Below, one piece after another: positions 1 through 8,045 of a DNA stretch of 64,000 nucleotides; position 1 is the first letter of the stretch; each line of letters opens with the position of its first letter. Position numbers and translations under genes: made by a program. The notes under the pieces were generated by a model that saw only the letters and a list, made by a program, of their open reading frames with translations, had not been told where the DNA came from and did not search any database. The DNA lies in assembly GCF_030177755.1 (NCBI RefSeq), contig NZ_CP126539.1, positions 62,001-126,000 on the forward strand. The letters run 5' to 3'. This DNA comes from Devosia sp. RR2S18. Its GTDB lineage: Bacteria; Pseudomonadota; Alphaproteobacteria; Rhizobiales; Devosiaceae.

Positions 1-565
1 AGACCCGGGAAAGTCCGATCAGTGATGCGGCATGCTCAGGCTGATGCTGCAGCACCATGCCGAAGATCTGCGCCGCGCGGCTGAGATCGCCCGCTCCCAA
101 GGCCTCTTCGGCTGCAGCAACCGCTTCGGCAATCTGCGCATCCATCGAGTCGCTTGGGGCAGCCGAAGCGGGAGCGGCGGCGATCACGCGGTCCGCGAAG
201 CGGCGCACTTCACTCTCGGGCATGGCCCCCATGAAGCCGTCCACCGGACGGCCGCCGGCAAACGCAAAAACGGCGGGGATGGACTGCACGCCCAACTGCC
301 CGGCAATCTGGGGATGCTCATCGATGTTAATCTTTACGAGCCGGATCTTGCCCGCTTTTTCATTAACGACCTTCTCCAACGCGGGGGTAAGTTGACGGCA
401 GGGGCCGCACCAGGGTGCCCAGAAGTCAACCAGGACCGGTGCCTCTACCGAAGCATCGATCACATCCGCCTTAAAGGCGCGGTCACTCGATTCCTTGATA
501 AGAGCGCTAGCAGGCGGCGCGGCAGGGCTTGCGCCGGTGGCAGTGCCATTAAACGGGGTAGACAT
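1..565 (-). CDS. cnoX: thioredoxin-domain/TPR co-chaperone, CnoX (YbbN) type, C-terminus outside the window
   Basis: Translation from the ATG at 565 gives an N-terminal thioredoxin fold with VLVDFWAPWCGPC near residues 43-55, the cis-proline loop (SIPAVFAF) and then an alanine-rich helical region (AEAVAAAEEALGAGD, SRAAQIF, MVLQHQPEHAASL) that reads as the start of TPR-like repeats. That domain order is typical of YbbN/CnoX, a redox holdase that passes clients to GroEL or DnaK. Unlike E. coli CnoX, which has SQHC, this protein keeps a full CGPC active site, so thiol-disulfide activity is plausible. The reading frame runs off the left edge after 188 codons, so about a third of the protein is missing. 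The gene is divergent from the tRNA-Gly downstream of its start. Confidence 0.82.
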   Translation of the reverse strand, partial: MSTPFNGTATGASPAAPPASALIKESSDRAFKADVIDASVEAPVLVDFWAPWCGPCRQLTPALEKVVNEKAGKIRLVKINIDEHPQIAGQLGVQSIPAVFAFAGGRPVDGFMGAMPESEVRRFADRVIAAAPASAAPSDSMDAQIAEAVAAAEEALGAGDLSRAAQIFGMVLQHQPEHAASLIGLSRV

Positions 566-692
566 GAAGCGAGGCCCTTCAGACGTGGCGTTTCGTATGA
601 TTTCGCGGCTCTACTTGCGCCCGCGAACGGTCGGGTGACAACCCCTTTGTCCACAGCCCCACGGATAGATGACACTAGCGTCAAATTGTGGG

Positions 693-721
693 TTGCATTC
701 GGGGTCTCGATTGGGCATATA
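693..721 (+). promoter_or_regulatory. possible promoter of tRNA-Gly
   Basis: TTGCAT (693-698) and CATATA (716-721) are separated by 17 bp and lie about 47 bp upstream of the tRNA start. The fit to a housekeeping promoter is only moderate and rests on hexamer similarity and position. Confidence 0.3.
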
Positions 722-767
722 GGCCGGCGTCGCGGCACTGCCAAGGTGGTGGCGAGACAAACGGAGC

Positions 768-842
768 GCGGGTGTAGCTCAGGGGTAGAGCATAACCTTG
801 CCAAGGTTAGGGTCGTGGGTTCGAATCCCATCGCCCGCTCCA
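768..842 (+). tRNA. tRNA-Gly(GCC)
   Basis: The acceptor stem GCGGGTG (768-774) pairs with CGCCCGC (832-838) with one G-T wobble. The anticodon arm AACCTTGCCAAGGTT presents GCC, the T-arm contains GGTTCGAATCC, and CCA (840-842) is encoded. The D-arm AGCTCAGGGGTAGAGC is canonical. A rho-independent terminator follows 30 bp later, so it appears to be a single-gene unit. Confidence 0.97.
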
Positions 843-872
843 AATTCCCAAGGCCGGCAAGCCTTGAGAAAC

Positions 873-900
873 AAAGGGTCCTTCGGGACCCTTTTTGTTT
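873..900 (+). terminator. rho-independent terminator of tRNA-Gly
   Basis: A 9-bp stem (AAAGGGTCC / GGACCCTTT) closes a TTCG tetraloop and runs into a T-rich tract (TTTTTGTTTTT). Confidence 0.88.
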
Positions 901-933
901 TTCGGCATATCGGCTGCTTCCCACAATCACCCA

Positions 934-1743
934 TCAGCGCGTCGCAAGAACGGCCCGCTCCAGCGCCTCATGGTTGCGCTGGATCCAGGCCGCACCGCGA
1001 GCCCGCCAGGTGATCGCCCAAAGTGCGGTCGCGTCGGCGGTTTCCGGCGTGATCTTGGCCTGGATTGCCTCATTGGCGGCGTTGAGCGTGACGAAGTCGC
1101 GGAGCAGGCTTATGAAGCCTTCGCGTTCAGCGCGCGGGAGCTCATAACCGTCGAGCAGGAGTTTTACCTGCCGTCCCCGTGCCTCTACCGAACCCAGATT
1201 GTACATTTCGGCAAGGTCGTCGTCGTGAAGTTGCGCATTGAGCCAGCAGGCCTGCGCCAGTTCCACCAAGGGATCGACGGGCCCGGCCTCCTCCCAATCG
1301 ATCAGCGCGACGGGTCGGTTGCCGCGATGGATGATGTTCCATGGGCCAGCGTCACAGTGCCCAATCACGCTCGGCGTGCCGAGGCTTCGACCGAACCAGG
1401 GGCTCCACCTGGCGCCGTGAGGCGCCACAAAGGACGCTGTTGCGATGTGCAGCTTCCTCAGCATCTCGCCGATTATGGGCAAGGCGCTGTCGGGCCAAGG
1501 ATAGGGATGGATGCAATCGCCTTCCACAAAGGTCAGCGCCTCGCGCCCCTGCTCGTCGAAGCCGTTGCCAAAGGCACGTGGCGCATGTTCGAAGCCTTCG
1601 CGCTCCAGATGCTTAAGCAAGGCGAGGATCGTGGCCGACCAGGGCAGCGCCTCCCGAAAGACCGTGTTGCCCTGCCGAGTAACAACGGAGCGACCGCCGA
1701 CTAGGGTAACTTCCTGGATTGACGCCGAGTCTTGCGTCATCAT
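934..1743 (-). CDS. aminoglycoside phosphotransferase (APH)-family kinase-like protein
   Basis: The 269-aa protein has the APH/choline-kinase-like catalytic signature: GHCDAGPWNII gives the Brenner motif His129-x-Asp131-x4-Asn136, and LIDWEEAG gives the metal-binding Asp near 149. The usual HGD is HCD here, which is a tolerated variant. The N-terminal half (VTRQGNTVFRE) looks like a reduced kinase N-lobe. Members phosphorylate small hydroxyl compounds or serve housekeeping roles; the substrate cannot be read from sequence, and resistance should not be assumed. Two consecutive ATG codons begin the frame, so the start could be 1743 or 1740. It is monocistronic and faces the tRNA-Gly terminator. 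Confidence 0.82.
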   Translation of the reverse strand: MMTQDSASIQEVTLVGGRSVVTRQGNTVFREALPWSATILALLKHLEREGFEHAPRAFGNGFDEQGREALTFVEGDCIHPYPWPDSALPIIGEMLRKLHIATASFVAPHGARWSPWFGRSLGTPSVIGHCDAGPWNIIHRGNRPVALIDWEEAGPVDPLVELAQACWLNAQLHDDDLAEMYNLGSVEARGRQVKLLLDGYELPRAEREGFISLLRDFVTLNAANEAIQAKITPETADATALWAITWRARGAAWIQRNHEALERAVLATR

Positions 1744-1961
1744 TCATGCCCTCCCCCAAACAAGTGCGCGGCAGCATAGGCCCGCTGGCTAGGAACCGAT
1801 AGAATGAACTATCGTTCATCATCCGGCGGCCAGGGCGCCGGCGGAAATCCTCGCAATTTGAATAAACTGTTTACCATGCGCACCGATCATGGCAGCGCGG
1901 CGGCAACGGAGTGCGCGCCAGGGCTTTGTCTTCTCCAGTGGTACTGATTCGGAGTGCGGTT

Positions 1962-2339
1962 ATGACACATACCCCTCGCTATCTGGTGGTCGAAGACGAC
2001 GCCCTTCTCCTGCTCGATCTGGTTGATAATCTCGCCGATCTGGGCATCGCGTCGGTGCCGATGACCCGCGCGCCCGAAGCCATGCACCGATTGTTGGTGC
2101 AGTCCTTTGACGCCCTCATCACCGATATCGAACTGGCAGGCGGCACCAATGGGCTCGAGTTGGCCCGCAGCTGCGGTCGACTGCGGCCCGATCTGCCCAT
2201 CGTGGTGGTCTCGGGCGGCGTACGCCCGCGTCCGGGCGATTTGCCTCCCAACGCGGTGTTCTTACCCAAGCCTTACCAGATCTCGGATGTCATGAACGCC
2301 ATCCGCCGGCAGCCGGTCGCGCATCGACACGCTGCCTAG
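1962..2339 (+). CDS. stand-alone receiver-domain response regulator (CheY-like)
   Basis: The 125-aa protein is a single receiver domain: acidic pocket E11-D12-D13, phospho-acceptor Asp55 in LITDIEL, Ser84 in VVVSGG, and Lys103 in LPKPY. No output domain follows, so it probably acts as a phosphorelay intermediate or binds a partner. The start was chosen at ATG 1962 because GGAG lies 7 bp upstream; an in-frame start at 1911 has no good ribosome site and would add a non-conserved leader. Its stop codon overlaps the stop of the convergent flavoprotein gene. No histidine kinase is nearby, so it is an orphan. Confidence 0.88.
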   Translation: MTHTPRYLVVEDDALLLLDLVDNLADLGIASVPMTRAPEAMHRLLVQSFDALITDIELAGGTNGLELARSCGRLRPDLPIVVVSGGVRPRPGDLPPNAVFLPKPYQISDVMNAIRRQPVAHRHAA

Positions 2340-3448
2340 GCGCTCGCGCGCGTACTTTCACCCAAGGTCTCGAGCAGTTCCCGCACGGCAACGGCACCAG
2401 CGCGATTGGCTCCTATGGTGGACGCGGAGGGGCCATAGCCCACCAGATGAATGCGAGGGTCGCGCGCCACCTGCGTCGCAAGCTTGCCTGTCATGGTGAT
2501 GCCACCCGATGCCTCGACGAGGCCTAGAGGGGTGAGATGATCGAGCGCGCTCCGGAACCCGGTGCACCAAAGGATCACATCGACCGCCAATTCGGAGCCA
2601 TCGGCCCAGCGAACGCCCGAGGGCGTGATGCGCTCGAACATCGGCTGGCGTTGCAGTGCGCCGCGGGCCCGCATCGCTTCGATAGCAGGGGTAACCGGCA
2701 GGCTGGTGATCGAAACAACAGCCTGGGGCGCTAAGCCCTTGCGGACGCGGTTTTCGACCAGTGCCACCGCTGCCCGTCCCGCAGCCTCGTCAAAGGGTGT
2801 GTCGCGGAAACGCGGCGGAGTCCGGGTCACCCACGTGGTGCGGGTTACCTCAGAAATTTCTCCAAGCAGTTGCACAGCTGAAATGCCGCCACCCACCACC
2901 AGCACGTGCTGCCCCACAAAGTCTTCAGCACGCACATAATCGACAGTGTGCAACTGCCGTCCGGCAAAGCTGCTAGCGCCGGGATAATCGGGGATGTAGG
3001 GCCGGGTCCAGGTGCCAGTGGCGTTGATCAGTCCCCGGACCGAGAAGAGGCCGGCGTCACTCTCCACCCGTAGCCGCTCGCCTCGATCGGTGACCGAGCG
3101 AACCTGGGCGGGCCGCTGGACATCGAGCCCGAATCGCGCTTCATAGGCCGCATAGTAGCGCGGCACCGCATCCGCAGCCGGGACGCTGTTATCGCCGTCC
3201 ACGGCTTCGGCAAAGCTCATGCCGGGAAGGTCATGCACACGATTGACCGTGGTCAGTGTCAGGGATGGCCAGCGAAATTGCCAGGCGCCGCCGGCCTTGG
3301 GCGCCGAATCCACAACAAGGAAATCACGTCCAGCAACTAGGCCCCGCTGCACCAGGTGATAGGCAGAGCTTAGCCCCGCCTGGCCTGCCCCGATCACCGC
3401 AATTTCGAGCTTGCGGGCGATGCGAATAGCAGGTTCTTTATCTGGCAT
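2336..3448 (-). CDS. FMO-like FAD/NAD(P)-dependent oxidoreductase (CzcO-like)
   Basis: The 370-aa protein has two Rossmann fingerprints: the FAD site VIGAGQAG (residues 18-25) and the NAD(P)H site VVGGGIS (184-190). Between them FAGRQLHTVDY (161-171) matches the FxGxxxHxxxY fingerprint of flavin monooxygenases. NATGTWTRP and LWCTGFRS are the ATG motifs typical of this superfamily. It may hydroxylate small molecules or act as a flavin reductase; substrate unknown. The start at 3448 was preferred because AAGGGGG lies upstream and because upstream in-frame starts would run into the divergent DUF2188 gene. The 3' end overlaps the response regulator stop by 4 bp in convergent orientation. Confidence 0.85.
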   Translation of the reverse strand: MPDKEPAIRIARKLEIAVIGAGQAGLSSAYHLVQRGLVAGRDFLVVDSAPKAGGAWQFRWPSLTLTTVNRVHDLPGMSFAEAVDGDNSVPAADAVPRYYAAYEARFGLDVQRPAQVRSVTDRGERLRVESDAGLFSVRGLINATGTWTRPYIPDYPGASSFAGRQLHTVDYVRAEDFVGQHVLVVGGGISAVQLLGEISEVTRTTWVTRTPPRFRDTPFDEAAGRAAVALVENRVRKGLAPQAVVSITSLPVTPAIEAMRARGALQRQPMFERITPSGVRWADGSELAVDVILWCTGFRSALDHLTPLGLVEASGGITMTGKLATQVARDPRIHLVGYGPSASTIGANRAGAVAVRELLETLGESTRASA

Positions 3449-3548
3449 CGGCGCCCCCTTGAACCTTCCTGATGTAGGAGCGAGGACCATTCTGGGCAAG
3501 CGCAACCAGTTGCGCGTCTCCGGGTTCTCCTCGCGCAAGGAGAAGCAA

Positions 3549-3812
3549 ATGGCCCACGTCACTTATGAAATCGTCAAGCATGATGGCGGCTACGCCTACA
3601 AGGTCGCCGATGTGTTCTCGGAAACCTTTCGCTCCCATCAGGAAGCGCTCGATGCGGCGATTGCCGCCGCGGACCGCCAGCAGGCCAGCGGCTCGACCAG
3701 TGCCATTCAGTACCAAGATGCCGAGGGGAAATGGCACACCGAACTGGCGCGCGGCACAGATCGTCCGGAAACCGAGATTGAAGATGATTTGATAGAGCCG
3801 ACCCGGAAGTAA
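3549..3812 (+). CDS. DUF2188 family small protein
   Basis: The 87-aa product has the pattern of DUF2188: a short beta hairpin, HDGGYAYKV, then a helix with FRSHQEALDAAIAAADRQ and a strand IQYQDAEGKWH. Such proteins are small, soluble and of unknown function, often stress-associated. AAGGAG (3537-3542) 6 bp before the ATG at 3549 fixes the start. It is divergent from the flavoprotein gene with about 100 bp between starts. The acidic tail (EIEDDLIEPTRK) is not part of the domain. Confidence 0.8.
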   Translation: MAHVTYEIVKHDGGYAYKVADVFSETFRSHQEALDAAIAAADRQQASGSTSAIQYQDAEGKWHTELARGTDRPETEIEDDLIEPTRK

Positions 3813-3848
3813 GCCGGACGGCCGATGCAGGCGCCTACAGTTTGTCGT

Positions 3849-3871
3849 GGAGGGCGGCAGAACCGTCCTCC
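3849..3871. other. intergenic hairpin at the end of the ABC operon
   Basis: GGAGGGCGG (3849-3857) and CCGTCCTCC (3863-3871) form a 9-bp stem with a 5-nt loop between the convergent DUF2188 and ugpC-like genes. There is no clear T-run on either strand, so it may be a weak terminator or a 3'-end stabiliser. Confidence 0.45.
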
Positions 3872-3896
3872 AAACGTTTACCCTACGCTGCAGGAA

Positions 3897-4964
3897 CTAA
3901 GCCGCAGTCGCTGGCATCGCCGATCCCTCGGCGTCAAAGAGGTGCACCAGTTGGGGGTCGATATAGGTGGTCACTGTCGAACCCAGTTCCACATGACGCT
4001 GTCCTTCGAGCACGATGTTTACCGGTTGCCCATCCAGCGTTGTCGCGTAGACCACCGTCTGGCCACCAAGGTTCTCCACGAGATCCACCCGCACATCGGC
4101 AAGCCGGACACCTGAACCTTCACCTACAGTGATGTGCTCGGGACGAACGCCCAAAGTCGCCGCCCCTGCAACCGAGCGCGGCAGATCAACTAGGCTGCCG
4201 GCAGTCCGGAGCGAGGAGCCCTCGGCACTGGCGGTCAAGAAGTTCATCTTGGGCGAGCCGATAAAGCCGGCCACGAAGATATTGCGCGGATTGTTATAGA
4301 GCTCGAGTGGCGCGCCGGCCTGCTCGATGATGCCGGAGCGTAGGACCACAATTTTGTCGGCCATGGTCATGGCTTCGACCTGATCGTGCGTCACATAGAT
4401 CATGGTATTCCCGAGATCATTGTGTAGCTTGGCGATCTCGACGCGCATGGCCACGCGTAGTTCCGCGTCGAGGTTGGAGAGCGGTTCATCGAACAGGAAG
4501 ATGCGTGGCTCGCGCACGATGGCACGCCCAATGGCTACGCGCTGACGCTGCCCACCCGAGAGCTGCTTTGGCTTGCGCTTGAGCAGCGGCTCGATCTTGA
4601 GGATCTCGGCAGCCCGCTGCACCCGCTTTTCGATCTCGGGCTTGGGCATCTTTGCCGTTTCGAGCCCGAATGCCAGGTTCTGGTAAACATTCATGTGCGG
4701 GTAAAGCGCATAGCTCTGGAACACCATGGCGATGCCGCGCTTGGCTGCCGGCACCTCGTTCATGCGCTGGCCATCGATCACGAGGTCTCCCCCGGTGATC
4801 GGCTCAAGGCCGGCAATCATGCGCAGCAGCGTGGACTTGCCGCAGCCCGAAGGACCCACAAACACGGTGAACTCACCCGGGTTGATCTGGAGATCGACCT
4901 CATGGATGACCTCGACATCCCCATAGGCTTTGACGAGCTTGCGCAGTTCGATGCTGGTTGCCAT
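3897..4964 (-). CDS. sugar ABC transporter ATP-binding protein (UgpC/MalK/ThuK family)
   Basis: The 355-aa ATPase has all motor motifs: Walker [10 protein letters not shown] (37-45), signature LSGGQ (135-139), Walker B FLFDEP (156-161) and H-loop His193 in VTHDQ. A C-terminal regulatory OB-fold (TOBE) region follows from about residue 240 (GVRPEHI), as in MalK/UgpC, so the full length matches the family. It energises import by the permease pair at 7155-8982. It is the last gene of the minus-strand operon, 9 bp after the dehydrogenase at 4974. Substrate specificity is set by the binding protein, so the gene name cannot be decided from this subunit. Confidence 0.92.
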   Translation of the reverse strand: MATSIELRKLVKAYGDVEVIHEVDLQINPGEFTVFVGPSGCGKSTLLRMIAGLEPITGGDLVIDGQRMNEVPAAKRGIAMVFQSYALYPHMNVYQNLAFGLETAKMPKPEIEKRVQRAAEILKIEPLLKRKPKQLSGGQRQRVAIGRAIVREPRIFLFDEPLSNLDAELRVAMRVEIAKLHNDLGNTMIYVTHDQVEAMTMADKIVVLRSGIIEQAGAPLELYNNPRNIFVAGFIGSPKMNFLTASAEGSSLRTAGSLVDLPRSVAGAATLGVRPEHITVGEGSGVRLADVRVDLVENLGGQTVVYATTLDGQPVNIVLEGQRHVELGSTVTTYIDPQLVHLFDAEGSAMPATAA

Positions 4965-4973
4965 GTTGACCTC

Positions 4974-6059
4974 CTATGCGGCCCGGAACTGGGCGGGAAC
5001 CCAGCTCTCGTAAAGCGGATGCCCCGGCCCCAAAGGCAGGGCGACGTCCTCGTGGGTCGTCGATGAATGGTAGAATGCCGTCACCAGTTCAAGCGAGCGG
5101 CGGGAATCGGCGCTGGTGACCGGCAGGGGTGCCTTGCCGACGAGTGCATCATGAAACCGGGCCATCTGCGTCTCAAAGCGCGAGGGGACGTGCTGCCATT
5201 CCTTGAGTAGCTCCTCGATCTTTGCTGCGGTTTCCTCGTTGCGAGCCTGGATCTTCCAGAGCTTGTCGCCAGGATTGTAGGCCGCATGGTCACTTTCGAT
5301 GGTGACATTCTCGAAGGCGAGGCGAATGCGGGTGGTGTCGTCGGCCGATCCGAGCGTGGCGGTGAAGCTCGCCAGGGCACCGCTCTTCATCACCAGCGAA
5401 GCAGTGATGGTGTCTTCCACTTCGATGGGGTTGACGCGGGTGGCGACGCGTCCGAACACCCGTTCGATGTCGCCCATGAGGTAGGTGAAGATGTCGTGCG
5501 GGTGGATGGCGTGGCCCATCAGCACGCCACCAAGTTCGGTTGCCCACTTGCCGCGCCAGGGTACCGCATAATAAGGCGCATCGCGCCGCCAAAAGGTTTC
5601 CACCGTGCCGGCGAACGGCTTGCCGGCGATGCCGGAGTCGATGATCTTCTTGGCCTGCTCGATGCCATTGCCGAAGCGGTACTGGAAGACCGGCATCAGC
5701 ATGCCCTTGGAGACCTTCTCCTGGGCGATAACCTCATCAACCTCGGCCAGCGATCCGACCAGTGGCTTTTCACACACCACGTGCTTGCCCGCTTTCAGCG
5801 CCGCCATGACCATGGAAAAGTGTAGCCCGGGTGGCGTGCAGATATCGATAATGTCGATATCATCCATGGCGAGCACATCATCAAAGCTGGTCTCGCGGCG
5901 CTCAATATCAAACTCGTCGGCGATGGGGTCCATGCGTTCACGGTTGAGATCGCAGAGCGCCAGAACCTTGAACTTGTCCGCATTGGGCTTGTAGCCCTCC
6001 ACGATATGCGAGCGGCCAATGCCGCAGCCGATAATGGCGACGTTGAATACCCGGCTCAT
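4974..6059 (-). CDS. Gfo/Idh/MocA family oxidoreductase (first of an adjacent pair)
   Basis: The 361-aa protein has an N-terminal NAD(P) Rossmann fold (VAIIGCGIGRSHIVEGY), the family EKP motif (VCEKPLVGS) whose Lys is catalytic, and a C-terminal sheet with GGVLMGHAIHPHDIF carrying the active-site His. Family members oxidise or reduce cyclic polyols and sugars, often at C3. The ATG at 6059 overlaps the TGA of the upstream dehydrogenase (ATGA), so translation is coupled and the two enzymes probably work together; this overlap decides the start over longer in-frame possibilities. It is followed after 9 bp by the ABC ATPase gene. Confidence 0.9.
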   Translation of the reverse strand: MSRVFNVAIIGCGIGRSHIVEGYKPNADKFKVLALCDLNRERMDPIADEFDIERRETSFDDVLAMDDIDIIDICTPPGLHFSMVMAALKAGKHVVCEKPLVGSLAEVDEVIAQEKVSKGMLMPVFQYRFGNGIEQAKKIIDSGIAGKPFAGTVETFWRRDAPYYAVPWRGKWATELGGVLMGHAIHPHDIFTYLMGDIERVFGRVATRVNPIEVEDTITASLVMKSGALASFTATLGSADDTTRIRLAFENVTIESDHAAYNPGDKLWKIQARNEETAAKIEELLKEWQHVPSRFETQMARFHDALVGKAPLPVTSADSRRSLELVTAFYHSSTTHEDVALPLGPGHPLYESWVPAQFRAA

Positions 6060-7072
6060 TGTTCCCACTCCGTGCCCTTTTCGGCCAACTGCTGCGCCGT
6101 CAGCGCCAGCTTCATGGCATTGTAGCAACGCTCCTGCGGCATGGCCGTTTCGGTACGGTTGCGGACGTCGTCGAGGAACTGGCGGCCGAACGGCAGTTCG
6201 GTGCCCGAGCAGTCAATGTGGCGCGGACCTTCATTGTTGACGATAAAGAGGTGATCGGTGCCCGGGCGGCCGGCAATGTCGATATATTTCCTGAGCTCGA
6301 TATAGCCTTCGGTGCCCAAAATGGTCAGGCGACCATCGCCCCAGGTAGGCAGCCCCTTGGGCGTGAACCAGTCGACGCGAATATAGCCTGAGGTAGAGGC
6401 ACTCTTAAGGTGCACGTCGCCGACGTCCTGCAGGCCTGGCCGATGCGGATTGGCACGGTTGGCAACGCTGGCCGAGACCACCTCCGCATCCATGGCATCG
6501 GAAAAGAATAGGAACTGCTCGAACTGGTGGCTGGCGATGTCGGTGAGGATGCCGCCATAGCTTTCCCGGGTAAAGAACCAGTCCGGGCGCGGATTATTGT
6601 TGAGGGCGTGCGGTCCCAGTCCCACCGTGTTGATCACCTGGCCGATCGCGCCCTGCTTGATGAGATTGCCGGCTTCCACCGTCGCCCGCACCTCGAAATG
6701 CTCAGAATAGAGCACAGAATAAATCCGGCCGGTCTCTTTCTGCACCCGCTTGATTTCTTCAAGCTGGGCGAAGGTGGTCATGCCGGGCTTGTCGGACAGC
6801 ACGTCCTTGCCATGCTGCATGGCGGCAATTGAGATAGCCGCACGATCAGCAGGGATGGCTGCGGTTGCCACCACCGAGATCGTCTTGTCCTCGAGGATTT
6901 CCCTGGGATCACTAACGCGCCTCGCTTCAGGGAACTTGGCGCTGAACTGAGCCGCCAGATCATCTTCGACGGCGTGAAAGGCCACGAACTCGGCGCCAGC
7001 GTCCTTGAGGCAGTTCACCTGCCCATAGATGTGGCTGTGATTGATGCCAATGGCGGCAAACTTGATGGTCAT
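6056..7072 (-). CDS. Gfo/Idh/MocA family oxidoreductase (second of an adjacent pair)
   Basis: The 338-aa protein shows the same fold in a divergent version: N-terminal FAAIGINHSHIYGQ replaces the glycine-rich GxGxxG, and the EKP motif is changed to DKP (LSDKPGMTT). The C-terminal domain has YGGILTDIASHQFEQF with the expected His. The loss of a canonical dinucleotide glycine motif suggests altered cofactor handling or a tightly bound NAD(H). It lies directly upstream of, and overlaps, the next dehydrogenase gene. It is 80 bp downstream of the permease gene, so it belongs to the same ABC operon. Confidence 0.87.
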   Translation of the reverse strand: MTIKFAAIGINHSHIYGQVNCLKDAGAEFVAFHAVEDDLAAQFSAKFPEARRVSDPREILEDKTISVVATAAIPADRAAISIAAMQHGKDVLSDKPGMTTFAQLEEIKRVQKETGRIYSVLYSEHFEVRATVEAGNLIKQGAIGQVINTVGLGPHALNNNPRPDWFFTRESYGGILTDIASHQFEQFLFFSDAMDAEVVSASVANRANPHRPGLQDVGDVHLKSASTSGYIRVDWFTPKGLPTWGDGRLTILGTEGYIELRKYIDIAGRPGTDHLFIVNNEGPRHIDCSGTELPFGRQFLDDVRNRTETAMPQERCYNAMKLALTAQQLAEKGTEWEQ

Positions 7073-7154
7073 AGACTGTAGCCTTGAAGAAAACTTGGGG
7101 TCGGAACCGGCAGGGAGCGCTTGGACGCACCCTGCCGGATCGCGGAGGGAATCC

Positions 7155-8045
7155 TCACCGCTTCATTCCGGTTGTTGCGATGCCTTCAATAAGCAGTCGC
7201 TGGAAGAACAGGAAGAAGAGGAAGATCGGAACGAGGCTGAGCACGCTCATGGCGAAGAGGCCGCCGAAGTCGCTTTCACCCGTGGAGTCGGTAAAAGTGC
7301 GAAGCCCCAGCATCACCGTGTATTTGCGCATCTCGTTGAGATAGATGAGCGGCCCGAAGAAATCGTCCCACGTCCAGATGAAGGTGAAGATGGCGGCCGT
7401 CGCCAGCACCGGCATCGAGAGGGGCAGGATGATCTTCCAGTAGATGCGCCAAGGCGAACAGCCGTCCATTTGCGCCGCCTCATCCAGCTCGCGCGGCAGG
7501 CCACGGAAGAACTGCACCATAAGGAAGATGAAGAAGGCGTCGGCCGCCAGGAATTTCGGGATGATCAGCGGCAAGAAAGAGTCGATCCACCCCAGCTGCC
7601 GGAACAGCACGTATTGCGGGATCAACGTCACTTGGTAGGGCAGCATCAGGGTCATCAGCATCATGGCGAACCAAAAGCCGCGGCCACGGAACTCCAGCCG
7701 AGCAAAGGCGAAGGCTGCCATGGAGCAGGCCAGCACGTTGCCGCAGACCGATAGGCCCGCGATGATGAAGCTGTTGGTGAAGAACACCCCGAAGCTGGTG
7801 CGCAGTCCATTCCAGCCGCGGATATAGGAGTCGATGCTCCAGGCGGATGGGATGATGGAGGCGGAGGTGAATATCTCGTTTTCCGGCCGGAAGGATGCCG
7901 CCAGGAGCCACAGCAACGGATAGAGCATCGCCACGGAGGCAGCTAGCAACAGCGCATGGACGACAATCGACTTGATGCGCCGCTGGGTGGGTGAAATCTG
8001 CTGGCCGGTGACTACCGTCAGCCCTTGAGGAGCCTCAGTCGTCAT
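7155..8045 (-). CDS. carbohydrate ABC transporter permease, MalG-type
   Basis: The 296-aa membrane protein has about six hydrophobic segments, beginning with IVVHALLLAASVAMLYPLLW near residues 20-40, and the EAA loop DEAAQMDGCSPWRIYWKIIL near 200 that docks on the ATPase. The C-terminus (FLFFLFFQRLLIEGI) is typical of MalG-type subunits. The start at 8045 overlaps the 3' end of the partner permease by 11 bp and gives the normal family length; a longer in-frame start would add a non-conserved proline/serine-rich leader. Acts in the inner membrane with the permease at 8035. Confidence 0.92.
   Translation of the reverse strand: MTTEAPQGLTVVTGQQISPTQRRIKSIVVHALLLAASVAMLYPLLWLLAASFRPENEIFTSASIIPSAWSIDSYIRGWNGLRTSFGVFFTNSFIIAGLSVCGNVLACSMAAFAFARLEFRGRGFWFAMMLMTLMLPYQVTLIPQYVLFRQLGWIDSFLPLIIPKFLAADAFFIFLMVQFFRGLPRELDEAAQMDGCSPWRIYWKIILPLSMPVLATAAIFTFIWTWDDFFGPLIYLNEMRKYTVMLGLRTFTDSTGESDFGGLFAMSVLSLVPIFLFFLFFQRLLIEGIATTGMKR

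Noticed and set aside
895..1704. Plus-strand frame of 269 codons opposite the phosphotransferase
   Set aside because: The minus-strand gene has the catalytic HxDxxxxN and DWE motifs; the opposite frame has none.
934..1743. The phosphotransferase as AmgK, completing the murU pathway
   Set aside because: It is far from murU and shows only generic kinase motifs; assignment cannot be supported.
2336..3448. Flavoprotein as part of a sulfosugar degradation pathway with the adjacent island
   Set aside because: It has an FMO-type fold, not a luciferase-type desulfonating monooxygenase, and is separated by a convergent pair and a hairpin; TauE/SafE alone is not enough to claim sulfonate metabolism.
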